A stretch of DNA of 43,806 bases from an uncultured Clostridia bacterium (GCA_947628515.1 CANRAG010000007.1:1-43806), one strand, 5' to 3'. Counted from the stretch's first letter, positions 1-8,349 are shown. A program made the numbers and translations. The notes: a model not told the origin generated them from the letters alone.

Positions 1-649
1 CCTCGCAGCAGTCACAGTCAACCGACATGTTTTTCATTACGTTTATATACGCGATATTATCCCCGAAATATCTTATAACCGACGCCGCCGCGTCCGCCAT
101 CGCGCCCAAAAACGCGTTCTGCTCCGTGCTCCATATGTTGTCCGTGCCGCCCGCGCCGTGTATATACGCTTTGCCGTATGAGGATGCAACGCCTATGGAA
201 AGCTGCTTTAAAGCTCCGCCGAAGCCGCCCATCGGATGACCTTTGAAATGCGAAAGCACAAGCATTGAGTCGTATTTCTCTATGCCTTTTCCTATAAAGT
301 TCTTTTTTATTACCTTTCCGTCGGGTATACTAAGTTCCTTGTCCGGTCCTTCCGCGTCCATGAGTTCCATATCGAAGCAGTCCAGCCAGCCATGCTTTTT
401 GAGCGTGTCCATATGCTTTTTGGTTGTGTTTCTTGAACCGTCATACGCTGTATTACATTCAACCGGCGTGCCCTTAACATAATCTATAACCGGTTTCCAG
501 AAATCCGGCCTTAAAAAGTTTTGGTTTCCCTGCTCGCCGGAATGAAGCTTAACCGCGACATTACCATTAAGCTCCCGCCCGAGAAGCTTATAAAGCTCCG
601 TGACCTTTTCCGGAGTTAAATCTCTTGTAAAATATACCTTTGAAGCCAT
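1..649 (-). CDS. DUF362-family Fe-S centre protein, C-terminus cut by window edge
   Basis: Reading the minus strand from the ATG at 649 gives 216 codons without a stop, running off the window. The protein starts MASKVYFTRDLTPEKV and contains VAVKLHSGE, PVECNTAYDG, LSHFKGHPMGGFGGALKQ and IYGSSYGKAYIHG-like segments (seen: SIGVASSYGKAYIHGAGG), then SVDCDCCE just before the edge. This order matches the DUF362 family (COG2768), whose Cys-rich motif is thought to bind an iron-sulfur centre; its substrate is not established. A GGAGG ribosome site lies at 657-661 on the minus strand, 7 nt from the start. It is divergent from the gene at 958. Family assignment is firm; function is unknown. Confidence 0.85.
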   Translation of the reverse strand, partial: MASKVYFTRDLTPEKVTELYKLLGRELNGNVAVKLHSGEQGNQNFLRPDFWKPVIDYVKGTPVECNTAYDGSRNTTKKHMDTLKKHGWLDCFDMELMDAEGPDKELSIPDGKVIKKNFIGKGIEKYDSMLVLSHFKGHPMGGFGGALKQLSIGVASSYGKAYIHGAGGTDNIWSTEQNAFLGAMADAAASVIRYFGDNIAYINVMKNMSVDCDCCE

Positions 650-795
650 GTGAATTCCTCCTTTTTATGATATATATATACTATATCATAAATCGCGGCG
701 AATGTCGAGGGGTTTTAAAAAATTTCGTGCCGCGGCGCAGAATTATAACAGAAATGTTAAGCAAAAATGAAAATTCGTTAAACCCCAAAAAACAC

Positions 796-824
796 TTGTT
801 TTCTAATGGTTTGTGTGCTATAAT
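796..824 (+). promoter_or_regulatory. Sigma-A promoter with extended -10
   Basis: TTGTTT at 796-801, a 17-nt spacer and TATAAT at 819-824 preceded by TGC (extended -10). The predicted start, about 831, falls at the beginning of the long stem described next, so the transcript would begin with that fold. It drives the Cys-cluster gene at 958. Confidence 0.7.
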
Positions 825-827
825 TTA

Positions 828-907
828 TATGTACGGCATCCTGTAAGCCCCTATACGAATGGGGGGGGAGTACCCTTACGGATTATATTTTATGTTTGCC
901 GTATATG
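828..907 (+). promoter_or_regulatory. Folded 5' leader of unknown class
   Basis: An outer stem pairs 828-838 with 897-907 (TACGGCA against TGCCGTA, extended by A-T and G-U pairs). Inside it, 841-847 pairs with 875-881 (CTGTAAG against CTTACGG). The core holds C4 (848-851), G8 (861-868) and C3 (873-875), so the G tract can pair with either C run. No ligand class is recognised, and no U-run follows the fold, so it is not a terminator. Regulation of the gene at 958 is inferred from position only. Confidence 0.45.
861..868. repeat. G8 homopolymer tract in leader
   Basis: Eight consecutive G lie in the core of the folded leader. The tract could pair alternatively with the C4 at 848-851 or the C3 at 873-875. 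Length change by slippage would shift that balance; this is inference. Confidence 0.6.
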
Positions 908-957
908 ATAGCTGTAATACGACGCGCAATAACACCATATTTTAAATGAGGGATATA

Positions 958-1476
958 ATGAACAGTGCATATGTATATTTGCAGCTTTACAGGCTGTTTG
1001 ATAGAATCACGCCGCTGCCGTTGGACTGCGGTGAGCTCTGCGACGCCGCGTGTTGTTCCGGAGAGGATTCCGGGATGTTCCTTTTCCCCGGCGAAGCCGA
1101 AGTGTTTAAGCTGATAGAGCCGGAGGGATTTAGAATTGAATATTCGGATCTTACCTATGATGACGGCGGGGTTTTAAGAAAAACGCCAATCCTTTTTTGC
1201 GAGGGGAGCTGCGACAGGTATATGCGGCCGCTGTCGTGCAGGATTTTCCCGCTTACGCCTGTTCTTTGCGAGGACGGGAAAATTGATATTATAACGGATC
1301 CGCGCGCAAAGAGCGTGTGTCCGCTTGCAAAAACCTTACATTTATCCGAATACGATAAGAATTTTACAAACGCGGTAAAGAAAGCCTTTGTGCTGCTTGC
1401 GAAAAACAAACATGTAAACGCATTTTTGCATGAATATACAAAATACATCAATGAATTCAATAGGTTTTTTTCATGA
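958..1476 (+). CDS. YkgJ-like cysteine-cluster protein (putative zinc/iron chelating)
   Basis: The 172-residue protein carries CGELCDAACC near residues 23-32 and CEGSCDRYMRPLSCRIFP in the middle, plus one later Cys (SVCPLA). Such CxxxCxxxCC clusters are typical of the YkgJ/CxxCxxCC family, annotated as zinc- or iron-chelating domains of unknown role. I chose the ATG at 958 over the in-frame ATG at 946 because GAGGG at 948-952 lies 5 nt before it and nothing resembling an SD precedes 946. It follows the promoter and folded leader and is 18 nt from the VanW-like gene, so the two are probably cotranscribed. A metal-binding role is inferred from the Cys pattern. Confidence 0.7.
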   Translation: MNSAYVYLQLYRLFDRITPLPLDCGELCDAACCSGEDSGMFLFPGEAEVFKLIEPEGFRIEYSDLTYDDGGVLRKTPILFCEGSCDRYMRPLSCRIFPLTPVLCEDGKIDIITDPRAKSVCPLAKTLHLSEYDKNFTNAVKKAFVLLAKNKHVNAFLHEYTKYINEFNRFFS

Positions 1477-1494
1477 ATTGAAAGGATGGACTAA

Positions 1495-3510
1495 ATGGGA
1501 TTTTTGACAAGAAAAAAGAAAAAGTTTGAAGATGAACCGATAGAAGAAGTTACAAAGTCCACAGAAGAAAATGACGATTCGGCAGACGAGGATGAGGACG
1601 ATTTCTCGCCTATAATAAAAAAGCCCAAACCCGAACAGCCGACACGGGAGGAATTCACGCGCGCCGCAAAGGAAAATCTTATTTCCGCAGCGGAGGCGGA
1701 AGCCGTGCCGGAGGAGGAAGTAACGGAGGAAGCCGCAGACGGGGAGGAACCCGTGCCGGAAATCGACGCCGCCGAGAAGGACGTCTCTGACGGGGAGGAG
1801 GCTTCCGATGACATTGACAGCGGCGAACCGGCGGCTGACGGCGAAGATTTGACAGACACGGCGACGGCGGATGATGAAACAGAGGAATATGACGCCGCTC
1901 CCGAAGCCTCCGACAGCGACGCTGCTAAGGACGCGTCAGCGGATGAGGGCGACGATTTCACCGCGAACGCCGACTCATCTCCGCAAGACGGCGAAGAGTC
2001 GGAGGACATTGACGCTCCCGATGATGAGAAGGTTGAAAAAGTGAGTTTTAAGGAATTCAGAACAATGCATAAAGGGTTTTTCCGAACGGTTTATGCTGTT
2101 TTCGGAGGTCTTTTTGCCGCGTGCGCTCTCTTATACATCTATGGCTGCGTAACGGTGCCGAAGGATGTTATCGGCAGGAATATATATATAGAAAATGTTG
2201 ACGTGAGCAACCTCACTCCCGATGAGGCGGTTAAAAAGCTGCAAAACGAACCGCTGTTAAGCAACCAAAACATTGTGGTAAGCTGTAACGATCAGTTTTT
2301 CACAATAAAGGGCGTTGATGTAGGGCTTACGGCAAAGCTTGAAGATACCGTGTCAAAGGCCATGTATTACGGCAAAACAAAAAATATCTTCATAGACGGG
2401 TTTGCCAACGCGTTGCAGATAATATATCCGCATAAGGTGATCCCCTCCGCCGCGATTGACGAGGCGGCGCTCCGCGCAAAGCTTGATGAATTCGGATTGC
2501 AGCTTTACGGCGAGCGCGTCGAGCACGACCTACAGTTCGGCGACGGCGGGCTTGTATGCACACCGGGACATTCCGGATATGACACAAATAACGAAACCGC
2601 GTACAACGAGGTAATAAACTCCATAAAAAATGAAAAATTCAGCAACATACCGGTCACGCTAAGCAAGGGCGCACCCAAGGATTATACCACGGAGGAGCTT
2701 TGCGCATTCATACAGGCCGAGCCTGTGGATGCGCATTATGAGATGGTTAATAACGAAGTAACGGTTGTGCCCGAAGTACAGGGACGCGTTCCAGACGCGG
2801 CGATCGTAGCCGGATTTGCGCCGCAGCTGCACGAGGGCGGCGAGGTGATAACCATACCGTATACGATAACCAATGCCGCCGTAACCGCGCAGATTTTGCA
2901 GGAAAAGCTGTTTAACGCCACCATTGCGTCATACTCAACAAGCTACGGCACGTCAAACGCGAACCGCTGCGCGAATATCGCGAACGCGGCGAGCAAAATA
3001 AACGGAAAAATCCTTATGCCCGGCGAGGTGTTCTCATTTAACGACACCGTGGGGCCGCGCTCCGTTGCAAACGGCTTCTACACCGCCAAGGAATATGTCG
3101 ACGGCCAGACAGTTGACGGCATAGGCGGAGGAACCTGTCAGGTCAGCTCCACATTATATAATGCCGTGTTGTATTCCGATTTGTCAATAGTGAGCAGAAC
3201 AAATCATATGTTCACCGTGGGCTATTGCCCGTTAGGTCAGGACGCCACTGTTGCGGACACCGGCGTTGATTTTAAATTCGTAAACAGCATGGATTATCCG
3301 ATTAAGATTTCAGCCGTGACCGGCGGCTACAGAATAGTGGTAAGCATAATCGGAACGCAGCGCGATGTGCCGAGAACGGTTAAGATATTTAACTCGGCAA
3401 CCTCCGTGGGCGGAGACACAAAGGTTTCGTCCGTAAGATATGTTTACGACAGTGCGGGGAACCAGATAAGCAAGGACCAGCTTCCCGGCAGCTATTACAA
3501 GGCTCACTGA
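1495..3510 (+). CDS. VanW/YoaR-family membrane protein with long acidic N-terminus
   Basis: The 671-residue protein has a basic start (RKKKK), an Asp/Glu/Ala/Ser-rich low-complexity stretch over about residues 12-180, one membrane segment at about 195-218 and a large extracytoplasmic part. A PG_binding_4-like region (about 225-470) is followed by a VanW domain (about 489-620) with GEVFSFNDTVGPR and GGGTCQVSSTLYNAVL. VanW proteins occur in vancomycin-resistance clusters and widely in Firmicutes; their biochemical role is not settled, though an envelope function is likely. AAAGGA at 1481-1486 sits 8 nt from the ATG. The acidic tail, predicted cytoplasmic and disordered, is unusually long. It is the second gene after the leader at 828. 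Confidence 0.85.
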   Translation: MGFLTRKKKKFEDEPIEEVTKSTEENDDSADEDEDDFSPIIKKPKPEQPTREEFTRAAKENLISAAEAEAVPEEEVTEEAADGEEPVPEIDAAEKDVSDGEEASDDIDSGEPAADGEDLTDTATADDETEEYDAAPEASDSDAAKDASADEGDDFTANADSSPQDGEESEDIDAPDDEKVEKVSFKEFRTMHKGFFRTVYAVFGGLFAACALLYIYGCVTVPKDVIGRNIYIENVDVSNLTPDEAVKKLQNEPLLSNQNIVVSCNDQFFTIKGVDVGLTAKLEDTVSKAMYYGKTKNIFIDGFANALQIIYPHKVIPSAAIDEAALRAKLDEFGLQLYGERVEHDLQFGDGGLVCTPGHSGYDTNNETAYNEVINSIKNEKFSNIPVTLSKGAPKDYTTEELCAFIQAEPVDAHYEMVNNEVTVVPEVQGRVPDAAIVAGFAPQLHEGGEVITIPYTITNAAVTAQILQEKLFNATIASYSTSYGTSNANRCANIANAASKINGKILMPGEVFSFNDTVGPRSVANGFYTAKEYVDGQTVDGIGGGTCQVSSTLYNAVLYSDLSIVSRTNHMFTVGYCPLGQDATVADTGVDFKFVNSMDYPIKISAVTGGYRIVVSIIGTQRDVPRTVKIFNSATSVGGDTKVSSVRYVYDSAGNQISKDQLPGSYYKAH

Positions 3511-3580
3511 TGATAACTCAAATTTGTTAATTTAGGCTAAAAAAATTATAAAATATTCGCTATTTTATGCAAGTTAGCTA

Positions 3581-3609
3581 TTGCAATACTTTGGATTTTA
3601 TGGTATTAT
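3581..3609 (+). promoter_or_regulatory. Sigma-A promoter upstream of hairpin unit and gatC
   Basis: TTGCAA at 3581-3586, a 17-nt spacer and TATTAT at 3604-3609 preceded by TGG (extended -10). Predicted start about 3616. The first transcribed element is the hairpin/U-run at 3629-3683, so this promoter may make a short RNA as well as the gat operon mRNA. Confidence 0.7.
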
Positions 3610-3628
3610 ATTAGTATTGTACAGCAAA

Positions 3629-3683
3629 GGCGTTGTACGACCAGTCGCGGCTATCCGCGTTCGGGTTGTACATTGCCTTTTTT
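3629..3683 (+). terminator. Long hairpin plus U6: attenuator or end of a short RNA
   Basis: GGCGTTGTACGACC at 3629-3642 pairs with GGTTGTACATTGCC at 3664-3677 (one mismatch, two G-U pairs). A nested CGCGG-CTAT-CCGCG hairpin sits in the loop and six T follow at 3678-3683. AAA just before the stem extends the pairing into the T-run. The element starts about 13 nt after the predicted transcription start, not after a gene, so it would end a transcript of about 70 nt unless read through. Confidence 0.65.
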
Positions 3684-3706
3684 GTTTATTGCGAAGTTTT
3701 GGCCGC

Positions 3707-3738
3707 GGTCGGGACGGTGCTTAAATATCGTCCCGACC
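3707..3738 (+). promoter_or_regulatory. Perfect 10-bp inverted repeat in gatC leader
   Basis: GGTCGGGACG at 3707-3716 and CGTCCCGACC at 3729-3738 form a perfect stem with a 12-nt loop, 43 nt before the gatC start. No T-run follows directly (next bases GGGAGCTGAGC), so it is not a canonical terminator. It could be an mRNA-stabilising hairpin, part of an antitermination leader, or an operator. Confidence 0.5.
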
Positions 3739-3781
3739 GGGAGCTGAGCTTTTAACAATGTTACAGAAACGGAGAATTGTT

Positions 3782-4060
3782 ATGTTTGACCCGAACCGGA
3801 CAGCGCATCTTGCCGAGCTTTCAAAGCTTGAGTTCACAGATGAGGAGCTTTTAAAAATGACAAAGGACATGACCGATATTATCGCGCTCATGGATAAGGT
3901 ATGCGATTTTAATCCTGAAATCAAGCCGTACACACTCGACAGTGTTGATTACGATGATTTGCGCGGGGATACCTATAAAGAGTCATATCCAAACAGCGAG
4001 ATACTCAAAAATGCTAAGAACACAAAGAACGACAGCTTTGTTGTTCCGAAGGTCGTATAA
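3782..4060 (+). CDS. gatC: Asp-tRNA(Asn)/Glu-tRNA(Gln) amidotransferase subunit C
   Basis: A 92-residue GatC-family protein: HLAELSKLEFTDEELLKM at the N-terminus, a central helical DMTDIIALMDKV segment and a C-terminal SFVVPKVV. GatC holds GatA and GatB together in the heterotrimer that amidates Asp-tRNA(Asn) and Glu-tRNA(Gln). I chose the ATG at 3782, preceded by GGAG at 3771-3774, over the in-frame ATG at 3758, because it gives the usual length near 95 residues and starts right at the conserved region. It is the first gene of gatC-gatA-gatB-aspS and sits behind two hairpins that may control the operon. Confidence 0.92.
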   Translation: MFDPNRTAHLAELSKLEFTDEELLKMTKDMTDIIALMDKVCDFNPEIKPYTLDSVDYDDLRGDTYKESYPNSEILKNAKNTKNDSFVVPKVV

Positions 4061-4075
4061 CGGAGGGTATCGCAA

Positions 4076-5509
4076 ATGACATTACGGGATTTAAGATATA
4101 AATTAGACAAAAAGGAAATAGGCGCGGTTGAGCTTACTCAGGAGTATCTGCAAAAAATAAAGGAGCGGGACGGCGTTATTAAAAGCTATATAACCGTATG
4201 CCAAGACGGCGCGATCGCGCAGGCCAAGGCGGCGCAGACCGTAATAGACGCGGGTAATTCCAAGCCGCTTACGGGCATACCTCTTTCTGTTAAGGATAAT
4301 ATATGCACCGAGGGCGTAAGAACCACATGCGCGTCGCGCATGCTTGAGGATTTTGTCCCGCCGTATAACGCCACGGCCATAGAAAAGCTAAACGCTGAAA
4401 ATTATGTAATGCTCGGCAAGACCAATATGGATGAGTTCGCAATGGGCGGCTCGTCGCAGACTTCATATTTTGGCGGCCCGAAAAATCCGTACAGCATCGA
4501 TCGCGTAACGGGCGGTTCATCCGGCGGCGCGGCGGCGGCGGTCGCGGCGGGCTTCTGCGCGGCGGCGCTCGGCTCCGACACGGGCGGCTCGGTAAGGCAG
4601 CCGTCGGCATTCTGCGGCGTTACGGGTCTTAAGCCCACCTACGGCGCGGTATCGCGTTGGGGGCTTATAGCGTTCGCGTCCTCGCTTGACCAGATAGGCG
4701 TTGTGGCAAACAACGCGTTCGATACGGGCTATATATTAAACACGATCCACGGCTATGACGAAAACGACGCCACCTCGTCCGCCGCGGCAAAAGGCGGTTA
4801 TACGAAGCTTGTCGGCTCCGACATTTCAAAGCTTAGAATAGGCGTTCCGAAGGAGTTTCTCGACGGCTCGTCCGATGAGGTAAAGGCGGCCGTATTAAAG
4901 GCGGCGGATTTTTACAAATCGCTCGGATGCGAGATTATAGAATGTTCGCTGCCGTCGCTTGAATATGCGGTATCGGCGTACTATCTCATATCCTCCGCCG
5001 AAGCCGCGTCAAACCTGTCGCGATTTGACGGTATAAAGTACGGTTCCCGGTCGGGACTCGGCGAGGATTTTAACGAGCTTATAAAGAACTCGCGCCGAGA
5101 GGGGTTTGGCGATGAGGTTAAGAGACGAATAATGCTCGGCAACTACGCGCTGTGTTCGGGCTATTACGACGCGTATTACAACAATGCGAGGCGGATAAGA
5201 ACTCAAATACGCAAAGAATATGCCGCAATCTTTGAAAAATGCGACGTAATTCTCACGCCCACGGCGCCGACGACGGCGTATAAGATAGGCTGTCAGGAAA
5301 ACGATCCGGTAAAGATGTATCTTGCCGACATTTGCACGGTAACGGTGAATATCGCGGGACTTCCGGCAATCTCCACCACCTGCGGCTACGATTTGGACGG
5401 AATGCCGATAGGCATGAGCCTTACCGGTAAGGCGTTTGACGAGAGGACTATTATAGCGGTATGCGACCGATTTGAAAAGGACTTTGAGCGAAAGGAGTGT
5501 ATGCGGTAA
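4076..5509 (+). CDS. gatA: Asp-tRNA(Asn)/Glu-tRNA(Gln) amidotransferase subunit A
   Basis: A 477-residue amidase-signature protein. The Ser-cisSer-Lys triad is visible: Lys73 in SVKDNI, Ser148 in GGSSGG and Ser172 in GSDTGGSVRQP. GatA hydrolyses glutamine and feeds ammonia through a channel to GatB, which amidates mischarged tRNA. GGAGG precedes the start, and the gene begins 15 nt after gatC. Its stop overlaps the gatB start as TAATG (5507-5511), indicating translational coupling. Length is normal and no key residue is missing. Confidence 0.96.
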   Translation: MTLRDLRYKLDKKEIGAVELTQEYLQKIKERDGVIKSYITVCQDGAIAQAKAAQTVIDAGNSKPLTGIPLSVKDNICTEGVRTTCASRMLEDFVPPYNATAIEKLNAENYVMLGKTNMDEFAMGGSSQTSYFGGPKNPYSIDRVTGGSSGGAAAAVAAGFCAAALGSDTGGSVRQPSAFCGVTGLKPTYGAVSRWGLIAFASSLDQIGVVANNAFDTGYILNTIHGYDENDATSSAAAKGGYTKLVGSDISKLRIGVPKEFLDGSSDEVKAAVLKAADFYKSLGCEIIECSLPSLEYAVSAYYLISSAEAASNLSRFDGIKYGSRSGLGEDFNELIKNSRREGFGDEVKRRIMLGNYALCSGYYDAYYNNARRIRTQIRKEYAAIFEKCDVILTPTAPTTAYKIGCQENDPVKMYLADICTVTVNIAGLPAISTTCGYDLDGMPIGMSLTGKAFDERTIIAVCDRFEKDFERKECMR

Positions 5510-6927
5510 TGAATTATCAGCCGGTTATGGGACTTGAAATTCACTGTGAGCTTCTTACAAGCTCAAAGGTGTTCTGCACCTGCCGTAACGAGTTCGGAGG
5601 CGGGGCAAATACAAGGGTATGCCCCCGCTGTTCGGGTATGCCGGGCACACTTCCGCTGCTTAACAAGGGCGCTGTACGGCTCGCGGCAAAGGCGGGTTTC
5701 GCCACAAACTGCACCGTGAACAATTACAGTGCGTTTGATAGAAAGAACTACTTCTACCCCGACCTTCCGAAGGCGTATCAGATTACGCAGTTTGACTCGC
5801 CCATATGCACGGACGGATATATAGATGTGACAGGCGGCAGAAGAATACGAATAAACAGAATACACATAGAGGAGGACGCCGGAAAGCTCGTTCATGACGA
5901 TTACGAGGGCGTTTCAATGGCGGACTACAACCGATGCGGCGTGCCGCTTATAGAAATAGTAACAGAGCCGGATTTCCGTTCAATCGAGGAGGTCCAGGAC
6001 TTTGTCGTGCAGATAGGCAGTCGTTTAAAATACGCGGGAGTATGCGATGCGCGAATGGAGCAGGGCTCATTGAGAGTTGACGTCAATATCTCACTAATGC
6101 CCTACGGCTCGAATGAGTTCGGCACAAGAGCCGAGATTAAAAACCTTAACTCCGTTAAGTCGATAGGCCGCGCGATAGCGTACGAGATACAGCGTCAGTC
6201 CGAAATTTTAGATAAGGGCGGCAAAGTGCTTCAGGAAACGCGCCGCTATAACGAAAACCACGACGACACAAAGGCGATGCGTTCAAAGGAGGAGGCGCAC
6301 GATTACCGGTACTTCCCCGAACCGGATATTCCGCCCGTGCTCTTTACGGACGAGGAAATCGATGCAATACGGAGGGAAATGCCGGAGATGCCGCACCGAC
6401 GTTTTGAGCGCTACACAGAAAGCTACGGACTTCCCGACGAGGACGCGAAACTTATTCTCGCGCAGAAGGAATTTTCGGATTTCTATGATGAAGCCGTTAA
6501 AATCATGCCGGAATATAAGCTTATTTCAAACCTCATGCTGGGCGAAATAAGCCGACTTATAAACGAGACGGGCAGGGATATAACGGAGCTTAACATATCT
6601 CCCGCAGACGTGGCTGAAGTCGCGAAAATGGCGGCGGACGGCGCTGTCTCAAAGGGCAGCGCTAAGGAGATTATAACCATTCTCTTTAACGAGGGCGGCA
6701 AGCCGGAAGAAATCGCAAGGTCAAAAGGCTTTATTATGAGTAACGACACGTCCGGTCTTGACGCGGTTATAGACGAGGTTTTGGCGACGAACGCGGACGC
6801 GGTGGAAAAGTACAAAGCCGGCAACGATAAGCTGTTCGGATTTATAATGGGGCAGGCAATAAAAGCCTGCGGCAAGGGTGCAAATCCCGGACTTATAAAG
6901 AAAACACTCAGCCAAAAGCTGAAGTAA
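5509..6927 (+). CDS. gatB: Asp-tRNA(Asn)/Glu-tRNA(Gln) amidotransferase subunit B
   Basis: A 472-residue GatB with the kinase-like N-terminal domain (GLEIHCELLTSSKVFC, CPRCSGMPGTLPLLN, DRKNYFYPDLPKAYQITQ) and a C-terminal YqeY-like tRNA-binding tail (GFIMGQAIKACGKGANPGL). CxC/CxxC cysteines suggest the usual zinc site. It activates the misacylated Asp or Glu carboxyl with ATP and transfers ammonia from GatA. I prefer the ATG at 5509, coupled to the gatA stop and 11 nt after AAAGGAG, over a GTG at 5497, because MNYQPVMGLEIH is the family start. Confidence 0.96.
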   Translation: MNYQPVMGLEIHCELLTSSKVFCTCRNEFGGGANTRVCPRCSGMPGTLPLLNKGAVRLAAKAGFATNCTVNNYSAFDRKNYFYPDLPKAYQITQFDSPICTDGYIDVTGGRRIRINRIHIEEDAGKLVHDDYEGVSMADYNRCGVPLIEIVTEPDFRSIEEVQDFVVQIGSRLKYAGVCDARMEQGSLRVDVNISLMPYGSNEFGTRAEIKNLNSVKSIGRAIAYEIQRQSEILDKGGKVLQETRRYNENHDDTKAMRSKEEAHDYRYFPEPDIPPVLFTDEEIDAIRREMPEMPHRRFERYTESYGLPDEDAKLILAQKEFSDFYDEAVKIMPEYKLISNLMLGEISRLINETGRDITELNISPADVAEVAKMAADGAVSKGSAKEIITILFNEGGKPEEIARSKGFIMSNDTSGLDAVIDEVLATNADAVEKYKAGNDKLFGFIMGQAIKACGKGANPGLIKKTLSQKLK

Positions 6928-6946
6928 TCGAAAGGAAAGAAATATC

Positions 6947-8257
6947 ATGCAGCAGATAAACGGGCAGTCACTCATAAAAGAAATAACGCTTGACGACTTG
7001 AAAAAGGCTGTGGGCAGTGATATAACCTTCTGCGCCTGTGTTCACAAGCTCCGTAAAATGTCGGCGTTCACGTTTGTAATTTTAAGAACGGGCAGATACC
7101 TGCTCCAGTCGGTCTATGTGCCGGAGCTTTGCCAAACAGAGCTTAAGGATTTATGCGAGGGTGCGTATATAGAGCTTACGGGCGGCGTAAAGGAGGAGCC
7201 GCGCGCGAGCTACGGCTGCGAGATAGTGCTAAAGAGCTTTAAGCTGCTCTCAAAGCCGGCGGAGGAGTATCCGCTGCACGTATCCGACAGGGTGCTCGGC
7301 TGCACGCTTGACACAAATCTCTCGCATAGAAGCGTTGCGCTTCGCCATCCGCACGAAAGGGCGGTATTCAAGATTGCCGAAGGTGTTGTATCGGGGTTTA
7401 GAAGCTTCATGCTCTCGCAGAACTTCACGGAAATCCATTCGCCCAAGATATGCGCCGCCGCCGCTGAGGGCGGGGCAAACATATTCAAGCTGAAATATTT
7501 CGGCGAGGACGCGGTGCTCGCGCAGAGCCCGCAGTTTTACAAGCAGACCTGTGTCGCGTTCTTTGACCGAGTATTCGAGATTGCTCCCGTTTACAGAGCG
7601 GAAAAGCATAACAGCGCAAGACATTTAAATGAATATATCGGTCTGGACTTTGAAATGGCCTTTATAAACGATATGACCGACGTTATGCGGATGGAAACGG
7701 CAATGCTCAAAGCCGTGGTCTGCGAGCTTTCAAAAAATTATAAAACCGAGCTTGAAATGCTTGGCGCAAAGCTGCCGGTTATAGACGATATTCCGGCTGT
7801 CACATTCTTTGAGGCGCTTGACATATTGGGCAAATCACGCAACCAGTTTGACCTCGACCCGACGGATGAGGTTAAGCTTTGCGAATACGCGAAGGAGCAT
7901 TATGGCAGCGAGTTCATATTCGTTACAAAGTTTCCGGGTCTGAAACGTCCGTTCTACGCAATGGACAGCAAGGACGATCCGAAGCTTGCGGAAAGCTTCG
8001 ATTTGCTGTTTCGCGGGCTTGAAATTACAACCGGCGGGCAGAGAATACACGATTACAACGAACAGGTTTCAAAGCTTGCGCGCTATAATATAGCGCCCCA
8101 AGAGCTTGAAAGCTATCTGTCAATCCATAAATACGGTATGCCGCCGCACGGCGGCCTGGGAATAGGGCTTGAAAGGCTTGTAATGAAGCTGCTGGGTCTT
8201 GAAAACATCCGACAAGCGTCACTTTTCCCGCGTGATATGCATCATCTGGACCCGTAA
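6947..8257 (+). CDS. aspS: Archaeal-type, probably non-discriminating aspartyl-tRNA synthetase
   Basis: A 436-residue class II synthetase with an N-terminal OB-fold anticodon domain (about 1-105), motif 2 around FEIAPVYRAEKHNSARHLNEY and motif 3 GLGIGLERLVMKLLGLENIR. It is much shorter than the usual bacterial AspRS (about 590 residues) and lacks the GAD insertion, as in the archaeal-type AspRS/AsnRS group. Lying 19 nt after gatCAB, it is best read as the enzyme that charges tRNA(Asn) with Asp for GatCAB to amidate. Distinguishing AspRS from AsnRS by eye is not absolute; the gat context favours AspRS. Confidence 0.8.
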   Translation: MQQINGQSLIKEITLDDLKKAVGSDITFCACVHKLRKMSAFTFVILRTGRYLLQSVYVPELCQTELKDLCEGAYIELTGGVKEEPRASYGCEIVLKSFKLLSKPAEEYPLHVSDRVLGCTLDTNLSHRSVALRHPHERAVFKIAEGVVSGFRSFMLSQNFTEIHSPKICAAAAEGGANIFKLKYFGEDAVLAQSPQFYKQTCVAFFDRVFEIAPVYRAEKHNSARHLNEYIGLDFEMAFINDMTDVMRMETAMLKAVVCELSKNYKTELEMLGAKLPVIDDIPAVTFFEALDILGKSRNQFDLDPTDEVKLCEYAKEHYGSEFIFVTKFPGLKRPFYAMDSKDDPKLAESFDLLFRGLEITTGGQRIHDYNEQVSKLARYNIAPQELESYLSIHKYGMPPHGGLGIGLERLVMKLLGLENIRQASLFPRDMHHLDP

Positions 8258-8277
8258 TTATATATAAAAGACAAAAA

Positions 8278-8331
8278 CATCGGGCACGGTGAAAATCCGA
8301 TTTAAGATTTTCGCCGTGCCCGATGCTTTTT
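8278..8331 (+). terminator. Rho-independent terminator after gatCAB-aspS, possibly bidirectional
   Basis: CATCGGGCACGG...AAAATC pairs with GATTTT...CCGTGCCCGATG (arms 8278-8297 and 8306-8325), followed by T5 at 8327-8331. An A-run at 8273-8277 gives a T-run on the minus strand too, so it may also stop minus-strand transcription. Confidence 0.85.
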
Positions 8332-8349
8332 GGCAAAATATTCGCTGAA

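Noticed and set aside
828..907. Reading the leader as a yybP-ykoY manganese or purine riboswitch
   Set aside because: A GGGGAGTA string and a TATAAT-like flank are suggestive, but the junctions and conserved loops of either class are missing.
1491..2009. 172-codon minus-strand ORF rich in Ser and Ala
   Set aside because: It is the antisense shadow of the Asp/Glu-rich low-complexity region of the VanW-like gene; no SD, and low complexity explains the open frame.
3707..3738. Second gatC-leader hairpin as a terminator
   Set aside because: It is not followed by a T-run; the next bases are GGGAGCTGAGC and T4 only after that.
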